Positions 28,287-37,006 are shown, counted from the first letter of the stretch. The stretch is DNA of 64,000 nt from Sphingomonas lenta (GCF_002288825.1 NZ_NSLI01000003.1:1-64000); one strand, 5' to 3'. Translations and numbers: made by a program. Notes: a model not told the origin generated them from the letters alone.

Positions 28287-28778
28287 CTAATCCGCGACCG
28301 GCACCTCATAGGTCGAGCCGGTGGTCCCGACCGGGTACACGGACGCGCTGAAGCCGCCTTCGACGTACAGGACCCTGCCGCCCGGCAGCGCTTGGACGAA
28401 CTTCTTGGCGAAGTCGTCGAGCCGGCCCCATTTGCCGAGCGCCTCCAGTTCCTGCCGCGTCATCATCTTGGCGGTCACGGCCGCGCAGGGCTCCTCCCAG
28501 AACAGGTTCTCGGCTTCGCGTCCCGCATAGGCGAAGCGGATCTCGCAGGCCGGCTCGCCGCGCAGCGTGAAGTCCTTCTCGCCCAGGACCCGCGATCCCG
28601 CCCGGTCGCCGGCCGGCCGCGGCGTGCTCCGGCTCTTGGGGCGGGGCTCGGCGGCGACCGCAGGCGCGGAGGTCGCCGCCGCTTCGGCGTTCCGTTCCGC
28701 CGGTTGCTCCGCCCGCGAACAGCCCGGCGTCGAGCCGAGGCAGATCGCGGCGAGCGTCGCGATCGCGGCCGGCTTCAT
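28287..28778 (-). CDS. small lipoprotein downstream of a cell-wall hydrolase, candidate immunity protein
   Basis: A 163-residue protein with a lipoprotein signal ending in the lipobox TPGC (cysteine near residue 19), then an alanine/proline-rich linker and a compact C-terminal domain of about 100 residues with two cysteines (GEPACEIRF and EEPCAAV). I recognise no family. It starts only 13 bases after the stop of the LysM/SleB/M15 hydrolase on the same strand. That arrangement suits a periplasmic partner, and possibly immunity, for that enzyme. This role is inference. Confidence 0.7.
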   Translation of the reverse strand: MKPAAIATLAAICLGSTPGCSRAEQPAERNAEAAATSAPAVAAEPRPKSRSTPRPAGDRAGSRVLGEKDFTLRGEPACEIRFAYAGREAENLFWEEPCAAVTAKMMTRQELEALGKWGRLDDFAKKFVQALPGGRVLYVEGGFSASVYPVGTTGSTYEVPVAD

Positions 28779-28791
28779 CCGTTTCCCGTCA

Positions 28792-30204
28792 TCAGTTCGG
28801 GTCGAACTCCACATGGAGGTGATTGTTGCTCTGGTTGGCGAAGGTTTCGAACGCCACGTCGTACCGGTCGCCCAGGACCCGGCGCACCTCGGCCTCCAGC
28901 GCGCGCCCCTGCGCGACGCTGATGTTGTTGCCGCGGAAGTCGAGCGCCCGGTCGGCATAGTGCAGCGAGCCGTTCATGTGCCGGCTGTCGTTGCCCGACG
29001 TGATCACGGGCGTCGGCAGGCCCAGCCGCCGCGCCGCGTCCGCGACGGCGCGGATCGCCGGCTCCATCGAGGCATGGAGGCGGTCGATCCGCACGCTCGA
29101 ACTCTTGACCTCCACGCCGTTCGCGGCGGCGACCGCGTCGCCGTCGATGCGGCCGCCCGGCGTCGTCCCGGTCCCGCCGGCGGGGGCGGGAGCCGGGGCC
29201 GCGCCCGGCAGGACCACCGCGAACGCGCCCGGACGGTGGCGCTCGAGTTCGGGCACGGTGCCGTGGCGGTGGATCGCGTCGCCGCGGCCCAGCACGGGGC
29301 CGTCCAGCGCCATGATCCAGTCGAGGTTGCCGCGGCTGGAATAATGGGGGTTGGCGTAGTTGAGGTGCGATCCGATCGATGACGGCCGCCCGGCCGCGCG
29401 TTCCGCCAGATAGCCGTCGACCAGCCGGTCGACGCGGTCGCTGATGCGGCTCGCGGGGATGTCCTCGACCGAGTTGCGGCCGACGCGCCGGGAGATCGGG
29501 CCATTGACGTCGGAGAACTGGTTATGGCTGTTGACCACGTCGGCGACGCTGTCGCCCCAGCGGCCCGACGCGGTCCGGTTGAGGATGGTGTCGATGACGC
29601 CGTGCGCCTGCGCCTCGCCCGCGGACTGCACCCACTCGGTCTGCAGCGTCTTCTTGATGTTGAGCACGTCCGCCCGGCTGAGCGACAGCGCGCCGTCCAT
29701 CGCCCGCCTGGTCTCGCCGACCTCGGCCACGGTCGGCGGGGAGTCCGTGCGGGCCGCTCCGTCGCGCGCGGGGACCGTCAGCCGGTCGCCGGGGTAGATG
29801 CGGTTCGGGTCGATGATGCGCGGGTTGGCCGACAGGACGGCGCGGAGGCTCACGCCGTGGTCGGCCGCGATGCCGCTCAGCGTGTCGCCATATTCGATCG
29901 TGTAGCTCTGCGTCGCGCCCTCCGGCAGCGCGAGGCGCTGCCCGGGGTGGATGAGGTCGGGGTTGCGGACGTCATTGAGGCGCACGAGCGTCGCCACGTC
30001 GGTTCCGTAACGCTGGGCGATGCCGGACAGCGTCTCGCCGCGTTCGACGGTGTGGACACCGCCAGGGCCAGGCGGCGGGGCCGCGGCGCGTACCGCCCCG
30101 TAAGCGCCGACGCCGCTTGCGCCGTTCACGGCTGAGACTCCACCGACCATCGAACGAACCTCCGCGTCGCTGAACGGACGCGCTTGTACCGGGAAGCGGG
30201 CCAA
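28792..30204 (-). CDS. LysM-LysM-SleB-M15 cell-wall hydrolase without signal peptide
   Basis: A 470-residue protein with four modules. Two LysM domains (about 50-93 and 100-144) bind peptidoglycan. A SleB-type hydrolase domain (about 178-330) has [11 protein letters not shown] with the likely catalytic E190 and HNQFSD. A C-terminal M15/VanY-like peptidase (about 375-470) has [11 protein letters not shown] (zinc ligands H415 and D422) and HLHVEF (H462 or H464). No signal peptide or membrane segment is visible from either start (ATG 30204 or ATG 30150). It may be exported by a specialised route, as phage-type or type VI effectors are. A lipoprotein gene follows at once. Confidence 0.8.
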   Translation of the reverse strand: MARFPVQARPFSDAEVRSMVGGVSAVNGASGVGAYGAVRAAAPPPGPGGVHTVERGETLSGIAQRYGTDVATLVRLNDVRNPDLIHPGQRLALPEGATQSYTIEYGDTLSGIAADHGVSLRAVLSANPRIIDPNRIYPGDRLTVPARDGAARTDSPPTVAEVGETRRAMDGALSLSRADVLNIKKTLQTEWVQSAGEAQAHGVIDTILNRTASGRWGDSVADVVNSHNQFSDVNGPISRRVGRNSVEDIPASRISDRVDRLVDGYLAERAAGRPSSIGSHLNYANPHYSSRGNLDWIMALDGPVLGRGDAIHRHGTVPELERHRPGAFAVVLPGAAPAPAPAGGTGTTPGGRIDGDAVAAANGVEVKSSSVRIDRLHASMEPAIRAVADAARRLGLPTPVITSGNDSRHMNGSLHYADRALDFRGNNISVAQGRALEAEVRRVLGDRYDVAFETFANQSNNHLHVEFDPN

Positions 30205-30393
30205 CGGTATCTAAGCGGATCGACTAGGCTGAACGGGCGTCCGGCGAACGGGGGCGCACCGTCATATCGCTACGCCCGTCCCGCCCGACGAACCGGTCCC
30301 TCCTCGCGCCGGTTTCAGCGAAAAGCCGTTCATCCTGGCGCAGGATCGGGTAGAAGATAACGCTGCACCGCGTTTCAACAGGACTCTAGAGAA

Positions 30394-31878
30394 ATGAACC
30401 ACTTGGACGGATCGCCTCGCCGGATCGCGCCGCTCGCAGGTGCTCGGCGGATCGCGTCCGTGGCGGCGCTGGCCGTCGCCGCTTCGGCCGCGACCGCGCA
30501 GGAGGTCCCCGCGCCCGCCGCCGCACCGGTCCCGCAGGCGGTGCCCGTGCCGGTCGCCCCCGTCGCGCTGCCCCGCCTGTCGCCCGCACAGGCGAAGCAG
30601 CTGGCGCAGCTGCTCGCCAAGGACGCGGTCGCGCAGGGGCTGCAGGTCGAGGCGACCGATCGGTTCGCGAGCTTGCAGGGCGACGCGCTCGTGCGCGCTG
30701 CGCTCGACCATGCGCGCGCGGTCCATGCGGGCCGGCTCGACGCCGCCGACTTCCAGCGCGACTGGGGCGTGAAGCCGCAGCCCTACGACCCGCTCCCCGC
30801 CTTCGCCGACGCGGTCGCGCGCGACCGCATAGCGCAGTGGGTCCAGTCGCTGCCGCCGCCCTACGCCGGCTACGACGCGCTCGTCGCGGGGCTCGCGCGC
30901 TACCGCTCGATCGCGGCCGCGGGCGGCTGGCCGCAGGTCTCCGGGCCCGAGCTGAAGTTCGGCGCGAGCGGCCCCGCGGTGGCGCGCCTGCGCGAGCGGC
31001 TCGCGATCGAGGACCCGCAGGTCGCGGGCTCCGGCGACAAGTTCGACCAGGCGCTGCTTGACGCCGTTCGCCGCGCCCAGCGCCGCTACGGCCTCAACCC
31101 CACGGGCAACGTCGCCGCGCAAACGCAGGCGGCGCTCAACGTCCCCGTGGAGGGCCGCATCCGCCAGATCATGGCGAACATGGAGCGCTGGCGCTGGCTC
31201 CCCACCAAGTTCGAGGAGCGCCGCGTCCAGGTGAACATCGCCGCCGCGGTGCTGACGGTGTTCGAGGGCGACAAGCCCGTCATGTCGATGAAGGCGGTCA
31301 CCGGCCGACCCGGCAACGAGACGCCCATGCTCGTCTCGTCCATCCACTCGGTCGTGTTGAACCCGCCCTGGAACGTGCCGAGCTCGATCGCGACCAAGGA
31401 GCTCTGGCCCAAGGAGCGCGCCAACCCCGGCTACTTGAAGCGCAACGGCTTCAGGGTGCTGGAGGGCGGGCGGCTCCAACAGTCCTCGGAGCGGAGCGCG
31501 CTCGGCAAGTACAAGTTCGATTTCGCCAACGATTTCGCCGTGTTCCTGCACGACACGCCCGCCCAGGCCGGCTTCTCGCGCTACGGCCGGCTGGAGAGCC
31601 ACGGCTGCGTCCGGCTGGAGAAGCCCGCGGACCTCGCCAAGCTGCTGGCCCGGACGACGCCCGAATGGACGCCCGACAAGATCGAGGAGACGGTGGCGGC
31701 GGGCAAGACGGTGCGCGCCAGACTCGCCGATCCGGTCGCGGTTTACCTGCTATACTGGACGGCGTTCGGCGGCGCGAACGGCCAGGTCGGGTTCCGCGAC
31801 GACCCCTATTCCTGGGACGCGACGCTCGCTAGCAAGGTGGAGGCGCGGTCGGCCAAGCAGATGCTCGCCGCGAAATAG
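30394..31878 (+). CDS. L,D-transpeptidase with peptidoglycan-binding domain (YcbB type)
   Basis: A 494-residue periplasmic enzyme that forms 3-3 crosslinks in murein. An N-terminal signal peptide (ASVAALAVAASAATAQ) is followed by a helical region, a peptidoglycan-binding domain (about 185-250, GPAVARLRERLAIEDPQ) and the YkuD catalytic domain. The catalytic motif SHGCVRL has its cysteine at 405, and the second histidine precedes it. The layout and length match the YcbB/LdtD class. It diverges from the cell-wall hydrolase gene, so both sides of this locus act on peptidoglycan. Confidence 0.92.
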   Translation: MNHLDGSPRRIAPLAGARRIASVAALAVAASAATAQEVPAPAAAPVPQAVPVPVAPVALPRLSPAQAKQLAQLLAKDAVAQGLQVEATDRFASLQGDALVRAALDHARAVHAGRLDAADFQRDWGVKPQPYDPLPAFADAVARDRIAQWVQSLPPPYAGYDALVAGLARYRSIAAAGGWPQVSGPELKFGASGPAVARLRERLAIEDPQVAGSGDKFDQALLDAVRRAQRRYGLNPTGNVAAQTQAALNVPVEGRIRQIMANMERWRWLPTKFEERRVQVNIAAAVLTVFEGDKPVMSMKAVTGRPGNETPMLVSSIHSVVLNPPWNVPSSIATKELWPKERANPGYLKRNGFRVLEGGRLQQSSERSALGKYKFDFANDFAVFLHDTPAQAGFSRYGRLESHGCVRLEKPADLAKLLARTTPEWTPDKIEETVAAGKTVRARLADPVAVYLLYWTAFGGANGQVGFRDDPYSWDATLASKVEARSAKQMLAAK

Positions 31879-31889
31879 GGGTTCCACTC

Positions 31890-32219
31890 ATGAAGACGCT
31901 TCTCCGCCCGATGCTCGTCCTGGCCTTCGCCGGACTCGCCGCCTGCTCGAACTCGGGCGAGGAGGCCGAGGCGCCCAAGAACACCGCCGAGGTCGTCCAG
32001 GAGGTTCCCGCGCCCGTCGAGGAGCCGACTCCGGTCGAGACGACCGCGCCGCCGCCCGCCGAGACGACCGCGGAGGCGAACGTCGCCGTGCCCGACACCG
32101 CGGAGCCGTCGGCGGACGAGCAGATGCTCGACGACGCGTCCGCGACCGGCATGACGTCGCGCTCGGCGCGCGACGAGCAGGCGGAGGAACTCAGCACGGC
32201 GAATAGCGAGGCGAACTAG
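31890..32219 (+). CDS. small acidic alanine/proline-rich lipoprotein
   Basis: A 109-residue protein with a lipoprotein signal (lipobox LAAC, cysteine 20). The mature part is low in complexity and made of E, A, P, T and D. It probably is an unstructured, acidic surface or periplasmic lipoprotein. No domain is recognised. It lies 11 bases after the L,D-transpeptidase gene and likely shares its transcript. The function is unknown. Confidence 0.75.
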   Translation: MKTLLRPMLVLAFAGLAACSNSGEEAEAPKNTAEVVQEVPAPVEEPTPVETTAPPPAETTAEANVAVPDTAEPSADEQMLDDASATGMTSRSARDEQAEELSTANSEAN

Positions 32220-32334
32220 CGCGCCCGCATCGGGCGGGGTCGGCGAAGGGAACCGTTGCGCCGCGGCCACGGTTCACGGCGCATTCAAGCCACAGGCGCT
32301 ATCCGCCGCCCCAACCTATCGGGAGAGTCCAGTT

Positions 32335-32982
32335 TTGCGTTTTCCCCTACTCGCCGCGACCGCGGCGGTGATCGCTAGCGCGCCGGCGACCGGGTCCCCG
32401 CAAAGTATCACTTTGCGGGGTGCCCCGTCCGCTCAGTCCAACGATCTGGCCGCGGTGCAGCAGCACCTGCGCAGCCTGTCGACGATGACCGCCGATTTCA
32501 GCCAGACCGACCGCAACGGCAAGGTGCTGACGGGCAAGCTGTCGCTCAAGCAGCCGGGCAAGGTCCGCTTCCAATACGCCCCCGGCGTGCCGCTGCTCAT
32601 CGTCGCCGAGGGCGGCGCGCTGACCTTCGTCGATTACTCGGTACGCCAGGTGCAGCGCTGGCCGATCCGCAACTCGCCCTTGGGCGTGCTGCTCGACCCG
32701 CGCCGGGACCTCACCCGCTACGCCAAGATCGTGCCCGGCACGGACCCGCGCGTCGTCTCCGTCGAGGCGCGCGACCCGCGCCATCCCGAGTACGGCCGCA
32801 TCACGCTCGTCCTCGCCCGCCAGCCCAGCGCGCCGGCGGGGCTCACGCTCCAGGGCTGGGTCGCGCTCGACAGCCAGGGCAACCGCACCACCGTCCGGCT
32901 CTCGAACCAGCAGTACGGCGTGCCCGTCGGCGACGAGACGTTCCGCTGGAGCGACCCGCGGAAGGGCGCGCGGCGAAGCTGA
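32335..32982 (+). CDS. lolA: outer-membrane lipoprotein carrier protein LolA
   Basis: Periplasmic shuttle that takes lipoproteins from LolCDE to the outer membrane. The 215-residue product has a signal peptide and the LolA fold, with the opening LRSLSTMTADFSQTDRNGKVLTGKLSLKQPGKVRFQY-like order (seen from about residue 44). TTG 32335 is the only sensible start, with GGGAGAG upstream. A perfect 11-base-pair hairpin (32396-32420) lies in the coding sequence just after the signal peptide, adding residues near ITLRGAP. The family usually lacks this small insert. Confidence 0.9.
   Translation: MRFPLLAATAAVIASAPATGSPQSITLRGAPSAQSNDLAAVQQHLRSLSTMTADFSQTDRNGKVLTGKLSLKQPGKVRFQYAPGVPLLIVAEGGALTFVDYSVRQVQRWPIRNSPLGVLLDPRRDLTRYAKIVPGTDPRVVSVEARDPRHPEYGRITLVLARQPSAPAGLTLQGWVALDSQGNRTTVRLSNQQYGVPVGDETFRWSDPRKGARRS
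32396..32420. repeat. perfect hairpin repeat inside lolA
   Basis: CCCCGCAAAGT atc ACTTTGCGGGG is an 11-base-pair stem with a three-base loop, in frame within lolA at the junction of signal peptide and mature protein. It does not look like coding constraint. It resembles the short palindromic repeats found elsewhere in this window and is most simply an in-frame insertion. Confidence 0.7.
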
Positions 32983-33139
32983 CCGCCCATTCATCACAGC
33001 GACAGGTTTCATTCCCTATACGGGTTCCTGCGGATGCGGGGCGCTTGCTGCCGGGATTTTCCCCCTGTTGCCCGGACTTGATGCCCCGTTTCCCGCCTGC
33101 GTGACGAACGCCAGGTCGGCCCCCCGTTCCATGCCCCCG

Positions 33140-33247
33140 GAGCGGGGGGTCTTTCGTTTTGAGGCGCTACGCGCCAAAACGAATGACCCCCCGCTCGGCC
33201 GGCCTAGCCTCAGCTAGGTCCGACGACGCGGGACTTGCTCCCGCGTC
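33140..33247 (+). repeat. three-hairpin element, copy 4
   Basis: H3 is a 57-base hairpin (33140-33196): outer GAGCGGGGGGTC/GACCCCCCGCTC, middle TTCGTTTT/AAAACGAA, tip GGCGC tac GCGCC. Then GGCCGG, H2 CCTAGC ctca GCTAGG (33203-33218), linker TCCGAC, and H1 GACGCGGG acttgct CCCGCGTC (33225-33247). It lies between lolA and xthA, on the lolA strand, about 155 bases after the lolA stop. Confidence 0.75.
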
Positions 33248-33270
33248 GCGCCACGGCCTAGACCGCCCCC

Positions 33271-34053
33271 GTGAAGATCGCCTCCTGGAACATCAACTCC
33301 GTCCGCTTCCGGCTGCCCATCGTCGAGCGCTTCCTGCGCGAGATGGAGCCCGACATCCTCTGCCTTCAGGAGACCAAGGCGCAGGACAGCGAGTTTCCCG
33401 CCCAGTTCTTCCGTGACTTAGGCTTCGAGCACGTCGTCCTGCACGGCCAGCGCATGCACCACGGCGTCGCGATCGTCAGCCGCGTGCCCATCGTGGAGGA
33501 TGACCGCCTCGACTGGCAGGCCAACAAGGAAGCCCGCCACGTCGGCGTCCGCCTCCCCAACGGAGTCCGCCTCGAGAACGTCTACGTCCCCGCCGGCGGC
33601 GACATCCCCGACCGCGAGGTCAACCCGAAGTTCGGCCAGAAGCTCGACTTCGTCGACCGCATGATCGCCTGGTCCGATAAGCTCGACGTGCCGACGCTCC
33701 TCGTCGGCGACTTCAACATCGCGCCGCTCGAGTGCGACGTGTGGAGCCACAAGCAGCTGCTCGACGTCGTCAGCCACACGCCCATCGAGGTGGAGGCGCT
33801 GAACCGCCTGCAGGGTTCGAACAGCTGGGTCGATCTCGGCCGCCATTTCCAGCCGCCGCCCGAGCCCGTCTTCACCTGGTGGAGCTACCGCGCCAAAGAC
33901 TGGGCCGCCTCGAACCGCGGCCGCCGCCTCGACCACCAATGGGCCACCGCCGAGGTGGCGGGCGCGGCCAAGGCGCACCGCGTGTTCAAGGACTGCCGCG
34001 ACTGGCTCAAGCCGTCCGACCACGTGCCGCTGATGACCGAGTTCGACTTTTGA
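33271..34053 (+). CDS. xthA: exodeoxyribonuclease III
   Basis: AP endonuclease and 3'-5' exonuclease of base-excision repair. The 260-residue product has the ordered motifs of the family: KIASWNINSVRFR at the N-terminus, LQETKAQD with the metal-binding glutamate, LVGDFNIAP, LDHQWAT, and the C-terminal SDHVPLMTEF with the catalytic histidine. GTG 33271 is the start. Its stop overlaps the ribA TTG (TTGA). Confidence 0.95.
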   Translation: MKIASWNINSVRFRLPIVERFLREMEPDILCLQETKAQDSEFPAQFFRDLGFEHVVLHGQRMHHGVAIVSRVPIVEDDRLDWQANKEARHVGVRLPNGVRLENVYVPAGGDIPDREVNPKFGQKLDFVDRMIAWSDKLDVPTLLVGDFNIAPLECDVWSHKQLLDVVSHTPIEVEALNRLQGSNSWVDLGRHFQPPPEPVFTWWSYRAKDWAASNRGRRLDHQWATAEVAGAAKAHRVFKDCRDWLKPSDHVPLMTEFDF

Positions 34054-35159
34054 GCGCAGCGCGGCCGGCGGGCGATGCCGGCGCGTCAGCGCCGGTTCGC
34101 CCGTCCGACGCGCGAGCTGATCCGCGCGCGGCGGCCAGGGCCGTCGACGCGCTGCGCCGCGGCTGGCCGATCGCGATCGACGGGCTGTCGCTGCTCGCCG
34201 TCGAGACCGCCGACCCGGAACGCCTCGCCGCGTTCGACGGGGAGGGCCGCGCCGACATCCTCATCTCCTCCGGCCGCGCCGCCACGCTCAAGCTCGCGAA
34301 CCAGCTCGCCGCGGCCGACCCGGATTCGCCCGTGCTCGTTGAGCGTGCACCCTGGATCGATCTCCCCGCCGCGACCGCGCTCGCCGACCCGCAACTCGAC
34401 CTCGCGACGCCGCTCAAGGGCCCATACCGCGCGCTCCCGCTAGGCGATCCGACTTCCGCCGGCGCGGCACTCCGCTTGGCGCGCATCGCCGGCCTGCTCC
34501 CCGCCTTCTTCGTTAACGAAGGCGCGGTGGAGGTCGCGCTCACCCCTGCCGATGTCGACGCGCACGAGGATCCCGACCGCCTGACGCTCTCCGTCCGCGC
34601 CCGCCTGCCGGTGGACGGCGCGGAGGACGCGGAGATCGCCGCCTTCCGCAGCCCCGAGTCCGCCGACGAGCACATAGCCCTACTGATCGGCACCCCGAAC
34701 GGCCAGCCGCCGCTCGTGCGCCTCCACTCCGAATGCCTGACCGGCGACGTGCTAGGCTCGCTGAAGTGCGACTGCGGTCCCCAGCTCCAGGCCGCGGTCC
34801 GCGCCATCGCGGAGTCGGGCTGGGGCGTGCTCCTCTATCTCCGCCAGGAGGGCCGCGGCATCGGCCTCGTCAACAAGCTGCGCGCCTACGCGCTCCAAGA
34901 CCAGGGCTTCGACACGGTCGACGCCAACACGCGGCTCGGCTTCGCGGTAGACGCGCGCGACTTCGGCGTGGCCGCGCGCATGCTCAAGCTGCTCGGCCAG
35001 GACCGGGTGCGGCTGCTCACCAACAACCCCGCCAAGGTCGCCGGGTTGGAGACCAAAGGCGTGACGGTTATCGAACGCGTGCCCCACCACCTCCCGCCGA
35101 ACCCGCATAATGAGCGGTATCTGGCGACCAAGCGGGACCGGACGGGCCACCAGTTCTAG
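34050..35159 (+). CDS. ribA: GTP cyclohydrolase II with N-terminal extension
   Basis: Opens GTP for riboflavin synthesis. The C-terminal half (about 190-369) has the zinc cysteines in ECLTGDVLGSLKCDCG, RQEGRGIGL, and the GTP-site motif DTVDANTRLGF. The N-terminal 170 residues (TIDGLSLLAVETADPERLAAF-like region) look like a degenerate DHBP-synthase-type domain. They lack the obvious catalytic acidic cluster, as in other alphaproteobacterial RibA proteins. TTG 34050 overlapping the xthA stop (TTGA) is the best start, because the longer frame lies inside xthA. Confidence 0.9.
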   Translation: MSAARPAGDAGASAPVRPSDARADPRAAARAVDALRRGWPIAIDGLSLLAVETADPERLAAFDGEGRADILISSGRAATLKLANQLAAADPDSPVLVERAPWIDLPAATALADPQLDLATPLKGPYRALPLGDPTSAGAALRLARIAGLLPAFFVNEGAVEVALTPADVDAHEDPDRLTLSVRARLPVDGAEDAEIAAFRSPESADEHIALLIGTPNGQPPLVRLHSECLTGDVLGSLKCDCGPQLQAAVRAIAESGWGVLLYLRQEGRGIGLVNKLRAYALQDQGFDTVDANTRLGFAVDARDFGVAARMLKLLGQDRVRLLTNNPAKVAGLETKGVTVIERVPHHLPPNPHNERYLATKRDRTGHQF

Positions 35160-35818
35160 GCCAGCAAGCCGGCCACCTCGCCCCAGCTCGCCGCCACCGC
35201 GTGTACGCCGAGCTCGCGCAGTCGGTCGCCGTGATCCGCGGCGCAGTGCATCCCCGCGCACAGCCCGACCACATACGCCCCGCTCGCGACCGCGCCCTTG
35301 GCCCCCACCGGCGAGTCCTCGATCACGGCGCAGTCCGCGATCGGCACGCCCAGCCGCTCGGCCGCATGGAGGTACAGGTCCGGCGCCGGCTTGCCGCGCG
35401 TCACATGCTCGCGGCCCGAATAGATGTGCGGCTCGAACGCGCCGTCCAGCCCGATATGCTCGAGGTGCCGCCTGATCCACGCGCTCGAGCTCGACGAAAC
35501 GATCGCCTTCGGCAGCTCGGCCGGCAGCGCCCGCACGAACGCCACCGCGCCCTCCACCGCGTCGACGCCCGCCTCCATCACGCGCGCATCCTCCTCGGCG
35601 CGCGCGGCGTGGAACGCATCCGGCAGCGGCCCGCCGATCCACCGCTCGACCGCGGCGTGGAAGTCGCGCGCGGCCAGCCCCATGAAGTTGGCCATCGAGT
35701 CCTCGACGCTCGTCGGATACCCGTTCGCCGTCAGCCACTCGGCGAGCTGCTTGTTGCCGGCATACTCGCTCTCAATCAGCACGCCGTCGAAGTCGAAGAG
35801 CAGCGCCCGGAACTTCAC
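35156..35818 (-). CDS. HAD superfamily phosphatase (beta-phosphoglucomutase-like)
   Basis: A 220-residue haloacid dehalogenase-type hydrolase. Motif I is LLFDFDGVLIESE with the nucleophile near residue 9. A helical cap follows, motif II is IVSSSSSAW, motif III is the lysine in GKPAPDLYLHAAERLG, and motif IV is VIEDSPVGAKGAVASG. The subfamily includes beta-phosphoglucomutases and sugar-phosphate phosphatases. The substrate cannot be read from sequence. Its ATG overlaps the yggS stop (ATGA), and it ends convergent to ribA with a four-base overlap. Confidence 0.9.
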   Translation of the reverse strand: MKFRALLFDFDGVLIESEYAGNKQLAEWLTANGYPTSVEDSMANFMGLAARDFHAAVERWIGGPLPDAFHAARAEEDARVMEAGVDAVEGAVAFVRALPAELPKAIVSSSSSAWIRRHLEHIGLDGAFEPHIYSGREHVTRGKPAPDLYLHAAERLGVPIADCAVIEDSPVGAKGAVASGAYVVGLCAGMHCAADHGDRLRELGVHAVAASWGEVAGLLA

Positions 35819-36471
35819 GCCCGCGCTCCGAACAGCGCGGAGCCCACGCGGACATGGGTCGCCCCCAGCATCACCGCCGTCTCGAAATCCTCCGACATGC
35901 CCATGCTCAAGCCCGCCAGCCCCTCTTCACGCGCCATCTTGGCGAGCAGCGCGAAATAGGGTGCCGCCTCCACGCCCGCGGGCGGGATGCACATCAGCCC
36001 CGCCACCGGCAGCCCCGCCCCGCGCGCCTCTGCCAGCAAGCCGGGCACGTCGCCGATCGCGCAGCCGCCCTTCTGTGCCTCCTCGCCGATACCGACCTGC
36101 ACGAAGCAGTCCGGCCGCTTGCCCGCCCTGTCCATCGCACGGCCGAGCGCCCCCACCAAGGACGGCCGATCGACCGAGTGGATCGCGTCGAACAGCGCCA
36201 CCGCCTCGTCCGCCTTGTTCGATTGCAGCTGCCCCACCAGATGCAGCCGGACGTCTGGGTACGCCTCGCGCAGCGCCGGCCATTTCGCCGCCGTCTCCTG
36301 CACGCGGTTCTCGCCGAACGCGCGGTGGCCCGCGTCGAGCAGCGGCCGGATCGCGTCGGCCCCGTGCGTCTTCGATACGGCCACTAGCGTTACCTGGTCT
36401 GCGCGTCTGCCCGCGAGCTTCGCCGCCCTCGCGATCCGTTCCTCGATGTCGTGTAGGCTGTCCGTCGTCAT
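35815..36471 (-). CDS. yggS: PLP homeostasis protein, YggS family
   Basis: A 218-residue single-domain PLP-binding TIM barrel. The PLP lysine is in VTLVAVSKTH, and further motifs are FGENRVQE and HLVGQLQSNK. The C-terminal phosphate-binding segment includes GMSEDFETAVMLGATHVRVGSALFG. Family members buffer pyridoxal phosphate; no catalytic turnover is established. The start ATG 36471 shares two bases with the opposite-strand ATG of the next gene (CATG), so both promoters must lie inside the other gene's body. Confidence 0.93.
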   Translation of the reverse strand: MTTDSLHDIEERIARAAKLAGRRADQVTLVAVSKTHGADAIRPLLDAGHRAFGENRVQETAAKWPALREAYPDVRLHLVGQLQSNKADEAVALFDAIHSVDRPSLVGALGRAMDRAGKRPDCFVQVGIGEEAQKGGCAIGDVPGLLAEARGAGLPVAGLMCIPPAGVEAAPYFALLAKMAREEGLAGLSMGMSEDFETAVMLGATHVRVGSALFGARA

Positions 36472-37006
36472 GCGCCGCCCTATAGGAAGGCCGGTGCGCG
36501 CCCGATACCCCAGGCTCTGGCTCATGACCGACGAGCGCATGGGCGACGCGCTCGTCCCCGCGCTTCTCAGGCTCCCGCCCGGGTCCGGCGTGGTGTTCCG
36601 GCATTACTCGTTCGGGGCTCGCGAGCGCCGCGCGCTATTCGCCCAGGTCCGCCGCATCGCGCGCGCGCGCGGGCTGGTGCTGGTCATCGCCCGCCCTGCC
36701 CATATCGGCCGCGGCCACGGCGTTCACGGTACGGTGAAGGGCCACGGCCTGCGCACCTGGCCCGCGCACGACCGCCGCGAGGCCGTCGCAGGTGCGCGCG
36801 CTGGTGCGGCGCTGCTGTTCGTCTCACCCGTCCACCCTACCCGCTCCCATCCCAGCGCGCCCGCGCTGGGGATCGCCCGTGCCGCCGCGATCGGGCAGGG
36901 GCTGGGAGTGAGGCTGATCGCGCTCGGCGGCATGACGCCGCAGCGGTTCAGGGCGGCGCGGGCGCTAGGCTTTTACGGTTGGGCCGCGATCGACGCGCTT
37001 ACTTGA
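36470..37006 (+). CDS. thiamine phosphate synthase/TenI-like protein
   Basis: A 178-residue protein of the ThiE/TenI TIM-barrel superfamily, with the family opening LWLMTDERMGDALVPAL and the late segment LIALGGMTPQRFRAARALGFYGWAAID. It is shorter than ThiE (about 210) and lacks parts of the pyrophosphate site. True thiamine phosphate synthase activity is therefore uncertain. ATG 36470 is used; GTG 36494 is also possible. Its 3' end overlaps the convergent VOC gene by eight bases. Confidence 0.8.
   Translation: MRRPIGRPVRARYPRLWLMTDERMGDALVPALLRLPPGSGVVFRHYSFGARERRALFAQVRRIARARGLVLVIARPAHIGRGHGVHGTVKGHGLRTWPAHDRREAVAGARAGAALLFVSPVHPTRSHPSAPALGIARAAAIGQGLGVRLIALGGMTPQRFRAARALGFYGWAAIDALT

Noticed and set aside
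33034..33081. A 15-codon mini-ORF (MRGACCRDFPPVART) between lolA and xthA
   Set aside because: No ribosome-binding site and no known leader-peptide context; chance ORF more likely.
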